The notes: generated by a model from the letters alone, not told the origin. Counted from the stretch's first letter, positions 1 through 7,562 are shown. The stretch: 25,000 bases of DNA from Symbiodinium natans (GCA_905221605.1 CAJNDS010002446.1:1294422-1319421), one strand, 5' to 3'. Numbers and translations: made by a program.

Positions 1-177
1 ACTATAATCCCCTATAGAACTGAAAGGTGTGCACTTTTTGCTGGCTTATGAACGCAGCAACGAAGTAAGCAGCACGACGTTAGGGCTTCGCCGGTGCGAT
101 AAGCCGTCCACACATGGCCGCGGAAGGCACTGGGTTCGTAGGCCTCTTCCAAGCGACTCTATAGGACTCCAGTACAG

Positions 178-268
178 TTTAGGGTTTAGGGTTTAGGGTT
201 TAGGGTTTAGGGTTTAGGGTTTAGGGTTTAGGGTTTAGGGGTTAGGGGTTAGGGGTTAGGGGTTAGGC
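178..268 (+). repeat. TTTAGGG array
   Basis: Exact TTTAGGG heptamers passing into TTAGGGG-type units at the 3' side. The preceding 177 bp hold no recognised gene; a short open stretch around 110-165 is unproven. Confidence 0.95.
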
Positions 269-325
269 GTTAGGGGTTGGCGCGACACTGGGCATACCGT
301 TGAACATACCGCTCGAAAGTTCTGA

Positions 326-410
326 GAATCTGATAGCTTGAACAAGCAGAAAACATTGCTAGATCCCTTGATGAAGAACACAGCCTTGTGCCATCTGCCT
401 CGAAAGAAAG
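326..410 (+). CDS. Candidate exon with GT donor
   Basis: Open frame after a TGA at 323-325, reading ESDSLNKQKTLLDPL then MKNTALCHLPRKK, ending AAAG followed by GTGAAA, a plausible donor. The product is not recognised. It lies between two arrays of opposite orientation. No acceptor could be chosen with certainty, so the 5' end is only the limit of the open frame. Confidence 0.35.
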
Positions 411-412
411 GT

Positions 413-768
413 GAAACCCTAATCCCTAAACCCTAAACCCTTAAACCCTATACCCTAAAACCCTTAAACCCTCAAAACCTGAAACCCTTAAACCCTTAAA
501 CCCTTAAGCCCTTAAACCCTTAAACCCTTAAACCCTTAAACCCTTAAACCCTTAAGCCCTTAAACCCCTTAAACCCTCAACCCTTGAACCCTTAAAACCT
601 TTGAACCCTGAACCCCTAAACCCTTAAACTCTCAAACCCTTGAACCCGATACCCTAAACCCCTAAACCCCTAAAACCCTTCAACCTCTAAACCCGTAAAC
701 CCCTAAACCCCTAAACCCCGATACCCCTAAACCCCTGAACCCCTAAACCCCTAAACCCCTAAACCCCT
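413..768 (-). repeat. Long degenerate CCCTAAA array
   Basis: 355 bp of CCCTAAA-type repeats. The block 481-560 is largely homogenised to the 8-mer CCCTTAAA, and the 3' part to CCCCTAAA. One of the two longest arrays. Confidence 0.95.
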
Positions 769-777
769 AGATTTCAG

Positions 778-831
778 GCAGCACCTGAGCTACAAGTGTG
801 GCGTCGTTGCTGGCCTCGGTTCCGCGGCTTA
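778..831 (+). CDS. Candidate short exon
   Basis: Follows an ATTTCAG acceptor-like site. One frame reads RQHLSYKCGVVAGLGSAAYG and runs into the next array. Too short to assign. Confidence 0.3.
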
Positions 832-869
832 TGGTTTAGGGTTTAGGGTTTAGGGTTTAGGGTTTAGGG
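832..869 (+). repeat. TTTAGGG array
   Basis: Five exact heptamers. The following spacer 870-990 has no clear coding frame. Confidence 0.95.
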
Positions 870-990
870 TTGCCAGTCTTAGGACAAATAAAATGTTTGT
901 TTCGGTGGGGGCTCACGTCTGAAACCGAGCGGCCAAAAGACTCCGCACGCATGAAACCATCTTCCATCAGCTTCGCCCTGTGAAAATTTT

Positions 991-1046
991 ATGGCTTTAG
1001 GGTTTAGGGTTTAGGGTTTAGGGTTTCGGGTTTCGGGTTTAGGGTT
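991..1046 (+). repeat. TTTAGGG array
   Basis: Heptamers with two TTTCGGG variants near the 3' end. Confidence 0.95.
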
Positions 1047-1105
1047 GAAGAAAAAAGAAAAGCACCTTGAGAATGAAACACCAACAATTCAATTATCAGC
1101 CGTAA

Positions 1106-1280
1106 ACACACGCCTCCTACACCCTCCTGAACCCAGGTTCAGAAACAGAGACGGAAACGAAGAGGTCAGACCTTTCCGTTAGTTCTCTTCTCCTTTTTGG
1201 GCCATCTTCGTCCATCAGGAATCACAGCAGGGATATGGCATGGCCAGCATGCCAAATCTTGACACTCATGCATTTCTTAG
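1106..1280 (+). CDS. Candidate exon ending at AG|GTGAGC
   Basis: 58 open codons, starting directly after an in-frame TAA at 1103-1105 and including the stretch SVSSLLLFGPSSSIRNHSRD. It ends at TTAG|GTGAGC, a strong donor match at 1281. The acceptor probably lies at ACCCAG near 1130. The product is not recognised. A family C element begins 8 bp after the donor, inside the putative intron. Confidence 0.4.
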
Positions 1281-1288
1281 GTGAGCTG

Positions 1289-1387
1289 CATGGTCCCTTA
1301 ATATGATCCTTTACCTCCTTTAACTAAAGGGTTCTGAAGTATGGGCCCTGGGGTTGTATAGGGTAGGGCCCATATTAGGGGACCATG
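1289..1387. mobile_element. Family C inverted-repeat element, copy 1 (intact)
   Basis: Ends CATGGTCCCTTAATATG and CATATTAGGGGACCATG are inverted repeats of each other. An inner palindrome GTATGGGCCC / GGGCCCATA lies inside. There is no coding capacity. A second copy at 21799 shares GGTTCTGAAGTATGGGCCC. Non-autonomous MITE-like DNA is the likely class. Confidence 0.75.
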
Positions 1388-1531
1388 AACTACCCTGCAA
1401 GTAGTGATTCCTGTCCGCTCTGCTGCGTTTGTCTCTTATCTGTCAATGTGCACCGAGTCTGTGTTGGACGTCCTCCTAGTTCCGGCTAGAGGGCAGTGTC
1501 ATGTTACCCCACCTCCCACTCTCGACTCTCC

Positions 1532-1827
1532 AAAGCTAAGCCCCAAGCCCCTACACCCCTAAACCCCTAACAACCCCCACAACCCTACACCCCTAAACCC
1601 CTAAACCCTTAAACCCCTAACCCCTAAACACCTAAACCCCAAAACACCTAACCCCTAAACACCTAAACCCCTAAACCCCTAAACCCCTAACCCCTACACA
1701 CCTAAACCCCTAAACCCCTAAACCCCTAAAAACACCTAGAAACCCCTAACAAAAACCCCTAAAAACCCCTAAAAAACCCCTAAAAACCCCTAACAACCCC
1801 TAAACCCCTAAACCCCCAAACCCCCAG
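1532..1827 (-). repeat. Degenerate CCCCTAAA array
   Basis: About 295 bp, mostly CCCCTAAA 8-mers with A-run variants (CCCCTAAAAA) in the 3' half. It provides the pyrimidine-rich tract just before the CAG at 1825-1827. Confidence 0.95.
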
Positions 1828-1866
1828 TTCTCTGAAGGCTCCTGCATGGAGTGGTTCAGCCCGCAG
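1828..1866 (+). CDS. Candidate micro-exon FSEG...
   Basis: Bounded by CCCCCAG and CAG|GTGGAC. Exactly 13 codons, FSEGSCMEWFSPQ. The FSE start recurs in candidate exons at 3173 and 22531. The function is unknown. Confidence 0.4.
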
Positions 1867-1910
1867 GTGGACATCCAGCACCAGCCTCGGGGGGTGGAAC
1901 TTCCTTGCAG

Positions 1911-1954
1911 GAATCGTGCGCCTTGAAAGTCCTCAACAGGGCGAGAGCCACAAG
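1911..1954 (+). CDS. Candidate micro-exon with both splice sites
   Basis: TTCCTTGCAG precedes and CACAAG|GTACGG follows. The frame with two leading bases reads IVRLESPQQGESHK. It cannot join the 1828-1866 exon directly, because the phases differ and the gap is only 44 bp. It may belong to an alternative transcript or be spurious. Confidence 0.35.
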
Positions 1955-1968
1955 GTACGGCATTGGTT

Positions 1969-2080
1969 GAGGGTTGAGGGTTTAGGGTTTAGGGTTTGGG
2001 GTTTGGGGATTAGGGTTTAGGGTTTAGGGTTTAGGGTTTAGGGTTTAGGGTTTAGGGTTTAGGGTTAGGGTTTAGGGTCA
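1969..2080 (+). repeat. TTTAGGG array
   Basis: Begins with TTGAGGG and TTTGGGG variants, then exact heptamers. Confidence 0.95.
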
Positions 2081-2093
2081 AGAGAGGTTCCAG

Positions 2094-2265
2094 TAACAAG
2101 CCAGCCTTTGAAGTCGATCTTTTCTTTTCGAAGCCCAGGTCCTGGACCAATTACCAGGCCTTGGGGTCTCTGACACGCGGATGCAGCATTCAAGCCACAT
2201 GCTGTCCACCCAATGGGGTTTCGTTGCCACTTCATTGCAACACCATGCTCCAGGCAGTTACAACC
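2094..2265 (+). CDS. Candidate exon, 57 open codons
   Basis: Open after GGTTCCAG. One frame reads KPAFEVDLFFSKPRSWTNYQ and further on GCSIQATCCPPNGVSLPLHC, closing at a TGA at 2266. A second frame (LDQLPGLGVSDTRMQH) is also open, so the frame is uncertain. The first frame is Cys-rich, as many secreted proteins are. Confidence 0.35.
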
Positions 2266-2279
2266 TGAAAGCCCTGCAA

Positions 2280-2358
2280 ACCCTACACCCCCCTAAACCC
2301 TAAACCCTAAACCCTAAACCCTAAACCCTAAACCCTAAAGCCTAAACCCTAAAAACCC
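2280..2358 (-). repeat. CCCTAAA array
   Basis: Mostly exact heptamers. Confidence 0.95.
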
Positions 2359-2367
2359 CAAAGTCTT

Positions 2368-2457
2368 ATGCGTCGGATGAGCCCTGGTGATGCGCCAGAC
2401 TGCGAAGCCCCAATCCCTCAGCATCAAGCACGCAGGGAGTGGGCAGGCAACGTTTAA
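2368..2457 (+). CDS. Candidate short ORF or last exon, 29 aa
   Basis: ATG-initiated frame MRRMSPGDAPDCEAPIPQHQ... closed by TAA. It fills the spacer between the array and an AT microsatellite. Composition looks coding, but there is no family match. Confidence 0.3.
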   Translation: MRRMSPGDAPDCEAPIPQHQARREWAGNV

Positions 2458-2483
2458 CTTTTTTGGTTATTTGGTATCCTACT

Positions 2484-2489
2484 ATATGC

Positions 2490-2521
<32 letters not shown>

Positions 2522-2526
2522 GTATA
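2484..2526. repeat. AT microsatellite
   Basis: Alternating TATA with ATAC/ATGT interruptions, followed by TATAAGGTTAACC. Confidence 0.9.
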
Positions 2527-2655
2527 AGGTTAACCTTTTGTTTGGACTAGGGCATTCAAGATTTAGAGCTTCTTGGGATTGGTTTCAGCTGCCAGCACAG
2601 CAGTGTTGAAAGGAATTGGCCCGCTCAACATGTCAGGTATGCCCGTGTTAGCGTT

Positions 2656-2671
2656 CCCCCCCCCCCCCCCC
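2656..2671. repeat. C16 homopolymer
   Basis: Sixteen C in a row. Confidence 0.9.
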
Positions 2672-2702
2672 GACTCTCTTGACCGCAGCATGATGTATGA
2701 TA

Positions 2703-2768
2703 ATACCCTAAACCCTGAACCCTAAACCCCAAGCCCTTGGTCAAAACCCTAAACCCTAAACCTAAATT
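2703..2768 (-). repeat. CCCTAAA array, interrupted
   Basis: Two blocks of heptamers split by AAGCCCTTGGTC. Confidence 0.9.
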
Positions 2769-2771
2769 CAA

Positions 2772-2870
2772 TCCCACTCGACCTTGCCGGTGCTCCCAGT
2801 GTTCTGGCTCCGGCTCAGGAAGGTTGCATGCAAGACGGATTCCCTGCTCAATGGCTTCCATTTTGTGGCA
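2772..2870 (-). CDS. Candidate exon on the minus strand
   Basis: The complement reads KMEAIEQGIRLACN then LPEPEPEHWEHRQGRV, a well-balanced composition. The + strand is also open here (VFWLRLRKVACKTDSLLNGF), so strand is undecided. The frame upstream on the minus strand continues through the inverted-repeat element at 2941, which argues against its full length. Confidence 0.25.
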
Positions 2871-2940
2871 TGGCTGATTGGTGAGCTGTGTCTGGTAGTG
2901 GATGTGTATGGATGTGTGTTGTATCTGGGCATTTCCCAAC

Positions 2941-3013
2941 ATAGGGGTACCCCGTTGATGCCCCAAATAAAAAAGAATCCCCTTAAAGCGACCCCAAAAA
3001 AGGGTACCCCTAT
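2941..3013. mobile_element. Short 73-bp inverted-repeat element
   Basis: Ends ATAGGGGTACCC and GGGTACCCCTAT are a perfect 12-bp inverted repeat around an A-rich core. No second full copy was found in the window. Confidence 0.55.
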
Positions 3014-3049
3014 TTTCGAAAGCGCCCGAATATGAACAGGAGGACCTTA

Positions 3050-3165
3050 ACCCCAAACCCTAAACCTTAAACCCCAAGCCCCAAACCCTAAACCCCAAAC
3101 CCTAAACCCTAAACCCCAAACCCTAAACCCCAAACCCCCAAACCCTAAACCCTAAACCCTAAACC
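3050..3165 (-). repeat. CCCTAAA/CCCCAAA array
   Basis: Mixed CCCTAAA and CCCCAAA units, immediately upstream of a good acceptor (CCAACACAG). Confidence 0.95.
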
Positions 3166-3172
3166 AACACAG

Positions 3173-3245
3173 CCAAGGAGTTTTCAGAGGGTGGCAACTG
3201 GGCCCGGTTCCGCTACACGTGCTGCAAGGTGCGCGAGATCCAGAG
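3173..3245 (+). CDS. Candidate exon with both splice sites (KEFSEGGNW...)
   Basis: ACACAG precedes and ATCCAGAG|GTGAGTG follows, one of the best donor matches in the window. The frame (two leading bases) reads KEFSEGGNWARFRYTCCK then VREIQ. FSEG and a following aromatic/Cys stretch are shared with the exon at 1828. The pyrimidine-rich CCCTAAA array directly upstream could serve as the polypyrimidine tract. The family is unknown. Confidence 0.5.
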
Positions 3246-3300
3246 GTGAGTGTGTCGCATTCTCCCTTCAATCCTCCCCAGTTCTGATCCAATTTGGTGT

Positions 3301-3376
3301 AGAGTTTAGGGTTCAGGGTTTAGGCTTTAGGCTTTAGGGTGTAGGGTTTAGGGTTCAGGGTTCAGGGTTTAAGGTT
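3301..3376 (+). repeat. Degenerate TTTAGGG array
   Basis: Heptamers with TTCAGGG and TTTAGGC variants. Confidence 0.9.
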
Positions 3377-3545
3377 GCCCCCCTAAAAGTTCGCCTTAAT
3401 ATACTCCTAGTATGGCCCTTAATTATAGATTCCCTTAGGGATACTTAAACAGGGATCTCAAACCCAAGGGTACAACCTTCAGGGTCCAAGGTAGAACCCC
3501 TAGACCTAGTCGTAACCTGCTTCGGGTAGTATAATCCCCTTATCT

Positions 3546-3655
3546 CTGTGGTGCTTGACTGTAACTTTAGATCCTTAGCCTTTTTGGGTTTATTGGGTTT
3601 CTTAACAAGGTAGCTAAAAATTAAATTTATAGCTACCCTGCTAAGTGCAGCCAAG
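3546..3655 (+). mobile_element. Family F short element, copy 1 (intact)
   Basis: Shares GTAACTTTAGATCCT, TTTTTGGGTTT and CTAAGTGCAGCCAAG with copies at 5236 and 13831. An internal hairpin GTAGCTA...TAGCTAC lies at 3610-3636. The region continues to about 3706 with a tail resembling the right end of element E (AGGTTACTGGACAACTAAG). A minus-strand open frame across it is not supported. Confidence 0.7.
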
Positions 3656-3788
3656 TTATAGTCCCAAAGGTTAACCTTTAATTCCCCCAGGTTACTGGAC
3701 AACTAAGTAGAGGTTTAGGGCTTGCACTTCATGCCAGTTTCAGTCGATGTTACGCTGTCTGCTCACCCTGGGCACACACTCGAAGAAG

Positions 3789-4045
3789 AGTTTAGGGTTT
3801 AGGGGTTTAGGGGTTTAGGGGTTTAGGGGTTTAGGGGTTTAGGGGTTTAGGGGTTTAGGGGTTTAGGGGTTTAGGGGTTTAGGGGTTTAGGGGTTTAGGG
3901 GTTTAGGTGTTTAGGGGTTTAGGGGTTTAGGGGTTTAGGGGTTTAGGGGTTTAGGGGTTTAGGGGTTTAGGGGTTTAGGGGTTTAGGGGTTTAGGGGTTT
4001 AGGGGTTTAGGGGTTTAGGGGTTTAGGGGTTTAGGGGTTTAGGGC
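3789..4045 (+). repeat. Homogenised TTTAGGGG array (8-mer)
   Basis: About 31 nearly perfect copies of the 8-mer GGGGTTTA with a single GGTG variant. This is unlike the 7-mer in neighbouring arrays. Confidence 0.97.
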
Positions 4046-4047
4046 TC

Positions 4048-4150
4048 GAACATGTCGACCGTGGCAGCACGAAGCTCCGACTGCTCCAGGCCGCAGGTGC
4101 TCCCCTTGCGCTACTCAACAAGCTCCCGCTGCCGTCACTCGCAAGAATTC
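4048..4150 (+). CDS. Candidate exon, GSTKLRL type
   Basis: Frame EHVDRGSTKLRLLQAAGA, open from array to array. The D-x-G-S-T-K-L-R-L stretch and the bases ACGAAGCTC resemble the conserved exon DGATKLKI at 12600. This is weak and short. Confidence 0.28.
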
Positions 4151-4279
4151 GGGTTTAGGGTTTAGGGTTTAGGGTTTAGGGTTTAGGGTTTAGTTTAGGG
4201 TTTAGGGTTTAGGGTTTAGGGTTTAGGGTTTAGGGTTTAGGGTTTAGGGTTTAGGGTTTAGAGTTTTAGGGTTCCGGGT
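4151..4279 (+). repeat. TTTAGGG array
   Basis: Exact heptamers with one TTTAG truncation, degenerate at the 3' end. Confidence 0.95.
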
Positions 4280-4342
4280 TTGCATGGGCTGAGCCCTGTA
4301 TGAAGCCTCTGCAAGGGTACCGTTCTTTTGCGCCACCGAAGT

Positions 4343-4404
4343 CCCCTAAGCATGCTATAAGTGCAGTGATAATTGGGGTTTTAAGCACCCCCTGAACCTC
4401 CAAG
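4343..4404. mobile_element. Family A element, right end only
   Basis: Carries AATTGGGGTTTTAAGCACCC and the terminal CCTGAACCTCCAAG, as at 7745-7778. The matching left end is absent, so the copy is truncated. Confidence 0.65.
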
Positions 4405-4433
4405 TAAGATCTTGAGATACAGAACTGAGTTGC

Positions 4434-4640
4434 TTGTTGCTGTGGTCAGGTTGGGGTTTGGTATTTTTCTTGTTAACATCGCCTGCTTTCTTGTGCGTAA
4501 TGGAGACGAGCGTACCGATCGGAATTGAACCCGTTGTGATAGAGCTTGGCGAGTTAAAGCGCACAGTTTGCCTGCAGATGCCGGGCACAAGTGAAAAATG
4601 TGAGGCAGCATCGAAGGGGCAGTCACCTTGGTCATGCTAA
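4434..4640 (+). CDS. Candidate terminal exon (METSVPIG...)
   Basis: The 3' part from 4500 reads METSVPIGIEPVVIELGELK then RTVCLQMPGTSEKCEAAS and ends at a TAA after WSC. The upstream part is hydrophobic and may be intron. The minus strand also has open frames here but with poorer composition. The remaining spacer to 4789 shows nothing recognisable. Function unknown. Confidence 0.35.
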   Translation: MLLWSGWGLVFFLLTSPAFLCVMETSVPIGIEPVVIELGELKRTVCLQMPGTSEKCEAASKGQSPWSC

Positions 4641-4789
4641 GACATGTTGTGACAAGCGTTCGAAGCAGCTAGCCAAGCCTAAATCACAAAAGAAATGACA
4701 ATAGAAAGGATGAATGAACACAGGACCAGTACACATGATGACAGCATGATATGCCACAAACAATACCGAAAGTCCCACCCTTGACTTCC

Positions 4790-4926
4790 CTAAACCCTAA
4801 ACCCTAAACCCTAAACCCTAAACCCTAAACCCTAAACCCTGAACCCTGAACCCTGAAACCTGAACCCTGAACCCTGAACCCTGAACCCTGAACCCTGAAC
4901 CCTGAACCCTGAACCCTGAACCCTGA
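4790..4926 (-). repeat. CCCTAAA to CCCTGAA array
   Basis: Seven CCCTAAA units, then about 12 homogenised CCCTGAA units. Confidence 0.97.
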
Positions 4927-5039
4927 GCCGGTAGGCATCACCTCATAGGCCTTCACTTGATACTGCCCAATTCAGCAGATGCTTGGGTGGCACTGCCAAG
5001 ATCAGCTCCCAAGATCATACTTCCCCGCAATTCGCGCAA

Positions 5040-5122
5040 GTTTAGGGTTTAGGGTTTAGGGCTTAGGGCTTAGGGCTTAGGGCTTAGGGCTTAGGGTTTA
5101 GGGTTTAGGGTTTAGGGTTGAG
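5040..5122 (+). repeat. TTTAGGG array with TTAGGGC block
   Basis: The central five units are GGGCTTA variants, with exact heptamers on both sides. Confidence 0.95.
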
Positions 5123-5222
5123 TTTGAGAAGGAACTCAGGTCAACAGCCACAATGCATGTTTTGGGGTGGCAATGGACGCTGCGTGATTTTCCCCTTTGC
5201 TCCACCCTACTGATGAGTCACC

Positions 5223-5461
5223 CTTTGCTCATGCCTTTGTGGTGCGTTGCTGTAACTTTAGATCCTGAGCCTTTTTGGGTTTGTTGGGTTTCTTGGGTTT
5301 CTTGGGTCTGTTGGGTTTCTAAACCCTAAACCCTAAACCCTAAACCCTAAGCCCTAAACCCTAAACCCTAAACCCTAGACTTAAACCCTAAACCCGAAGC
5401 CCTAAACCCGAAAAGTTCAATTTATAACCACTCCCAAGTGCAGCCAAGCTTTGCTCATGCC
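5223..5461 (+). mobile_element. Family F element, copy 2, interrupted by an array and flanked by a 13-bp direct repeat
   Basis: The left part 5236-5319 matches copies 1 and 3 up to GGGTTTCT. The right part 5411-5448 (AATTTATAACCACTCCCAAG, then TGCAGCCAAG) matches their 3' part. A CCCTAAA array lies between them. The direct repeat CTTTGCTCATGCC at 5223-5235 and 5449-5461 flanks the whole unit and looks like a target-site duplication of the element itself. Confidence 0.75.
5320..5410 (-). repeat. CCCTAAA array inside element F
   Basis: Replaces the hairpin region of element F (GTAGCTA...TAGCTAC in the intact copy). Confidence 0.95.
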
Positions 5462-5516
5462 ACTGAGGATGAGACAAATTGAGGGGCTGTACTGCCCTGT
5501 CCGGAAGGACCTTGTT

Positions 5517-5563
5517 CAGGGTTTAGGGCTAAGGGTTTAGGGTTTAGGGTTTAGGGTTTAGGA
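5517..5563 (+). repeat. TTTAGGG array
   Basis: Six units with one CTAAGGG variant. Confidence 0.93.
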
Positions 5564-5567
5564 TTCT

Positions 5568-5690
5568 TCTTCAAGTCTGCAACCGCGCAAGCCGCGAAAG
5601 GATACATCTGGCCGACTTGAGTACAGGCAGAAGTTTGCAGGCGAGCAGGCCGGATGTTGCACTTTGCTCCGTGGCTCTACACTTCAAACC
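5568..5690 (+). CDS. Candidate exon, 41 open codons
   Basis: Frame SSSLQPRKPRKDTSGRLEYR then QKFAGEQAGCCTLLRGST fills the spacer between two arrays. A second frame (FKSATAQAAKGYIWPT) closes earlier. No family recognised. Confidence 0.3.
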
Positions 5691-5743
5691 CAAAACCCTA
5701 AACCCTAAACCCTAGACCCTAGACCCTAAACCCTAAACCTTAA
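5691..5743 (-). repeat. CCCTAAA array
   Basis: Seven units, two with CCCTAGA. Confidence 0.93.
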
Positions 5744-5754
5744 CTGCATAGAAC

Positions 5755-5872
5755 AAAAAATCCTCTTGTCTTCACACTGACTGGCCGACCTCCGGCGCCT
5801 GGCAGACCATACAAGTTTCGGGCGAAGCTGCTGGCTGCATTGGCGTGTATGAAGCTGCTTCGCCTGCACTTG
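5755..5872 (+). CDS. Candidate exon, two frames open
   Basis: One frame reads GRPYKFRAKLLAALACMKLL. Another reads IQVSGEAAGCIGVYEAASPA. The frame cannot be chosen from the sequence alone. Confidence 0.22.
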
Positions 5873-5873
5873 T

Positions 5874-5938
5874 GCCCTAAACCCTAAACCCTAAACCCTA
5901 ATTAAACCCTAAACCCTAAATCCTAAACCCTAAACCCA
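5874..5938 (-). repeat. CCCTAAA array
   Basis: Heptamers with one AATTAAA interruption. Confidence 0.93.
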
Positions 5939-6040
5939 GATTGTCAGGAGTGTCAGCTGCAGGGTCCAGTCTGTAGGTCGCTGTGGGGGCAGTTTAGCAC
6001 GATTTGCTGCTTGTGCGGCGTTGGGCTCTTGGCACTCTTG

Positions 6041-6148
6041 CTTGGTAGCCCCGTGGTACCCTTTTCCCGTGTTGTGGCTCAAGGTTCCCTCATCAAGTAA
6101 CCAACCCCAAAAAATGGGCACCCTTCTTATGGTTACCGGGCTGCTAAG
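6041..6148. mobile_element. Family B inverted-repeat element, copy 1 (intact)
   Basis: Left end CTTGGTAGCCCCGTGGTACC, right end GGTTACCGGGCTGCTAAG, conserved inner AAGTAACCAACCCCAAAAAA. 108 bp, no coding capacity. Confidence 0.8.
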
Positions 6149-6262
6149 TCTTCGTTGCTTCTGCCTCCCTTGGTGCTGTAAGCACTGCTGTCAGGGTCCA
6201 GAACCCTGATCCTCTTCTGAGTACCACTACTATGACAATGGCACTGCGAGAGTTGTTACGCC

Positions 6263-6350
6263 ATGCCGCGGGGCATTCCTGTTCGCGTTGCTGAACTCCC
6301 AGCCCACGCCGAGGCAGAGGGCATGCAAGAGTATGACGTCAGCGCAAAAG
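6263..6350 (+). CDS. Exon 1 of duplicated split gene, copy 1
   Basis: Frame MPRGIPVRVAELPAHAEA then EGMQEYDVSAKG. The match to copy 2 (11828-11849) is YDVSA(K/T)G. DNA similarity stops right after GGCG, consistent with a GC donor at 6351 (AAAAG|GCGCGG) and a phase-1 intron. The ATG at 6263 is the first in frame but may not be the true start. A spliced protein would read YDVSAKGTIIGSANAV. Function unknown. Confidence 0.6.
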
Positions 6351-6454
6351 GCGCGGGGACATTTTGGGGGAGATGCGAATCGGACAGACCAAGGCCCAAA
6401 TACTCGGAATAATTACTAAAGCTGTTCCCTTCTGGTCGCTTTCTAGTTATACTA

Positions 6455-6495
6455 TAGCAACCCCCCAAAACCCTATTCTACTTATTCAGGCCCCT
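6455..6495. repeat. Dispersed direct repeat, copy 1
   Basis: CCCCAAAACCCTATTCTACTTATTCAGGCCCCTAT matches 6822-6855 with few changes. It lies in the intron of the copy 1 gene. Confidence 0.6.
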
Positions 6496-6559
6496 ATAGT
6501 ACACGTCTGACTTGCAACTTTAAGCCTTTAAAGGCCTTACAAGAGTTTTGAGCTTTGAG

Positions 6560-6645
6560 GAACTATCATCGGCTCGGCCAATGCGGTGTACACCAATGGC
6601 TGGGCTTCGATTTGCCACATCTACTGCGATGACGACTCCTGCCTG
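6560..6645 (+). CDS. Exon 2 of duplicated split gene, copy 1
   Basis: Begins after TTTTGAGCTTTGAG; its first two bases complete a glycine codon, then TIIGSANAVYTNGWASICHI and YCDDDSC. Copy 2 is TIIGSLNAVRVNGWAPICYV then YCDDDA: 20 of 26 residues identical by eye, with synonymous differences too. The 3' end is uncertain, because similarity stops after the Asp run. The short Trp/Cys/Asp-rich stretch suggests an extracellular or binding module, but no domain is recognised. Confidence 0.62.
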
Positions 6646-6940
6646 CCGAGCTGGGTTGAGTCCGTACATTTACAACCTAATATGGCGGGTTCTAGTATGC
6701 TTATAGAGGGACCATAGGGGAAGATTATTCGGAATTATTCCGGCGACCCCTGTTCCAAAGCTGTCGGCCTTGTAATGTAGGGGTCGGAAGAATTACCCCA
6801 CATGATTCTACTAACATAACTCCCCAAAACCCTATTCTCATTATTAAGGCCCCTATCTGGTCGGTTCTCTTGGTCATGGTCCCTCTTCTCGGTACCCTAA
6901 ATAAGAGGGGCCGCCTGATAATAAGGACCCCAAAAACTTA
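6646..6940. other. Non-coding spacer with repeat fragments
   Basis: Contains AT-rich fragments with GGGACCATAGGGG and GGTCATGGTCCCT motifs that recall family C ends, plus the second copy of the 6455 repeat at 6822-6855. No open frame of note. Confidence 0.4.
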
Positions 6941-7039
6941 CTTCGCCTTTAGTTGAGCTTTAAACTTTTTGGGTTTCCTTATTTCGTAGGAATATTAAAG
7001 TTTAATCCTTTTTCCCCTTGGTTATTGGAGAAGTAAAAC
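6941..7039. mobile_element. Element E, copy 1 (intact)
   Basis: Contiguous version (CTTCGCCTTTAGTTGA ... AGGAATATTAAAGTTTAA ... TTCCCCTTGGTTATTGGAG). The copy at 19285-19457 has an array inserted at the ATTAAA position. The right end resembles element F's tail and, loosely, the family B right end. Confidence 0.7.
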
Positions 7040-7066
7040 AAGGGTACCGTATTTTTGGAAACCCCC

Positions 7067-7174
7067 ATCCCTAAACCCTAAACCCCAAACCCCCAACCCT
7101 AAACCCTAAACCCTAAGCCCTAAAACCCTAAACCCTAAACCCTGCACCCTGAACCCTAAACCCTACACCCTACA
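7067..7174 (-). repeat. CCCTAAA array, degenerate
   Basis: Heptamers with CCCCAAA, CCCTGCA and CCCTACA variants. Confidence 0.93.
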
Positions 7175-7186
7175 CCAGCCCTTCAG

Positions 7187-7243
7187 GAGCTCATCATCTC
7201 GGAGAAGAAGCCTGCGGGCGGCTGCTCGGTTTTTTTCCGGCGG
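7187..7243 (+). CDS. Candidate exon, 19 codons
   Basis: After GCCCTTCAG: ELIISEKKPAGGCSVFFRR, ending CGG|GTTTAG where the GT is the first base pair of the following array. Unrecognised. Confidence 0.33.
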
Positions 7244-7452
7244 GTTTAGGGGTTTTAGGGTTTTAGGGTTTTAGGGTTTTAGGGTTTTGGGGTTTTCGGG
7301 TTTTCGGGTTTTCGGGTTTTAGGGTTTTAGGGTTTTAGGGTTTTAGGGTTTTAGGGTTTTAGGGTTTTAGGGTTTTAGGGTTTTAGGGTTTTAGGGGTTT
7401 AGGGGTTTAGGGGTTTAGGGTTTTAGGGTTTAGGCTTTATGGTTTAGGGTGT
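7244..7452 (+). repeat. TTTTAGGG array (Chlamydomonas-type unit)
   Basis: About 20 copies of the 8-mer GGGTTTTA with a TTTTCGGG sub-block, then TTTAGGGG. The 8-mer is the telomere unit of Chlamydomonas, but here it is a local variant. Confidence 0.97.
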
Positions 7453-7456
7453 CCAG

Positions 7457-7562
7457 GAAGTCATCGATTCCATTGTGCGGATCGCTTTAGACATGTCAGA
7501 GCGATCCGAAAGATCCCGACGTCCCCTCACCCACCCGTCGCAGTTCCCAGAAGGCCGCCCCT
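7457..7562 (+). CDS. Candidate exon, 34 codons
   Basis: After GTCCAG: EVIDSIVRIALDMSERSERS then RRPLTHPSQFPEGRP, stop at the array edge. Basic and hydrophilic. The QEV start loosely resembles the exon at 22531. Unrecognised. Confidence 0.37.

Noticed and set aside
178-768. True chromosome end
   Set aside because: Arrays occur through the whole window in both orientations with unique DNA on both sides, and the window starts with non-telomeric sequence.
3445-3702. 85-codon minus-strand gene
   Set aside because: It lies across family F copy 1, whose other copies do not keep the frame.
6060-6080. Dinoflagellate spliced-leader relic (TTGTGGCTCAAGG)
   Set aside because: The similarity is short, and other family B copies show different bases at that place (TTTGGTTTTTAAGG), so it is chance within the element.
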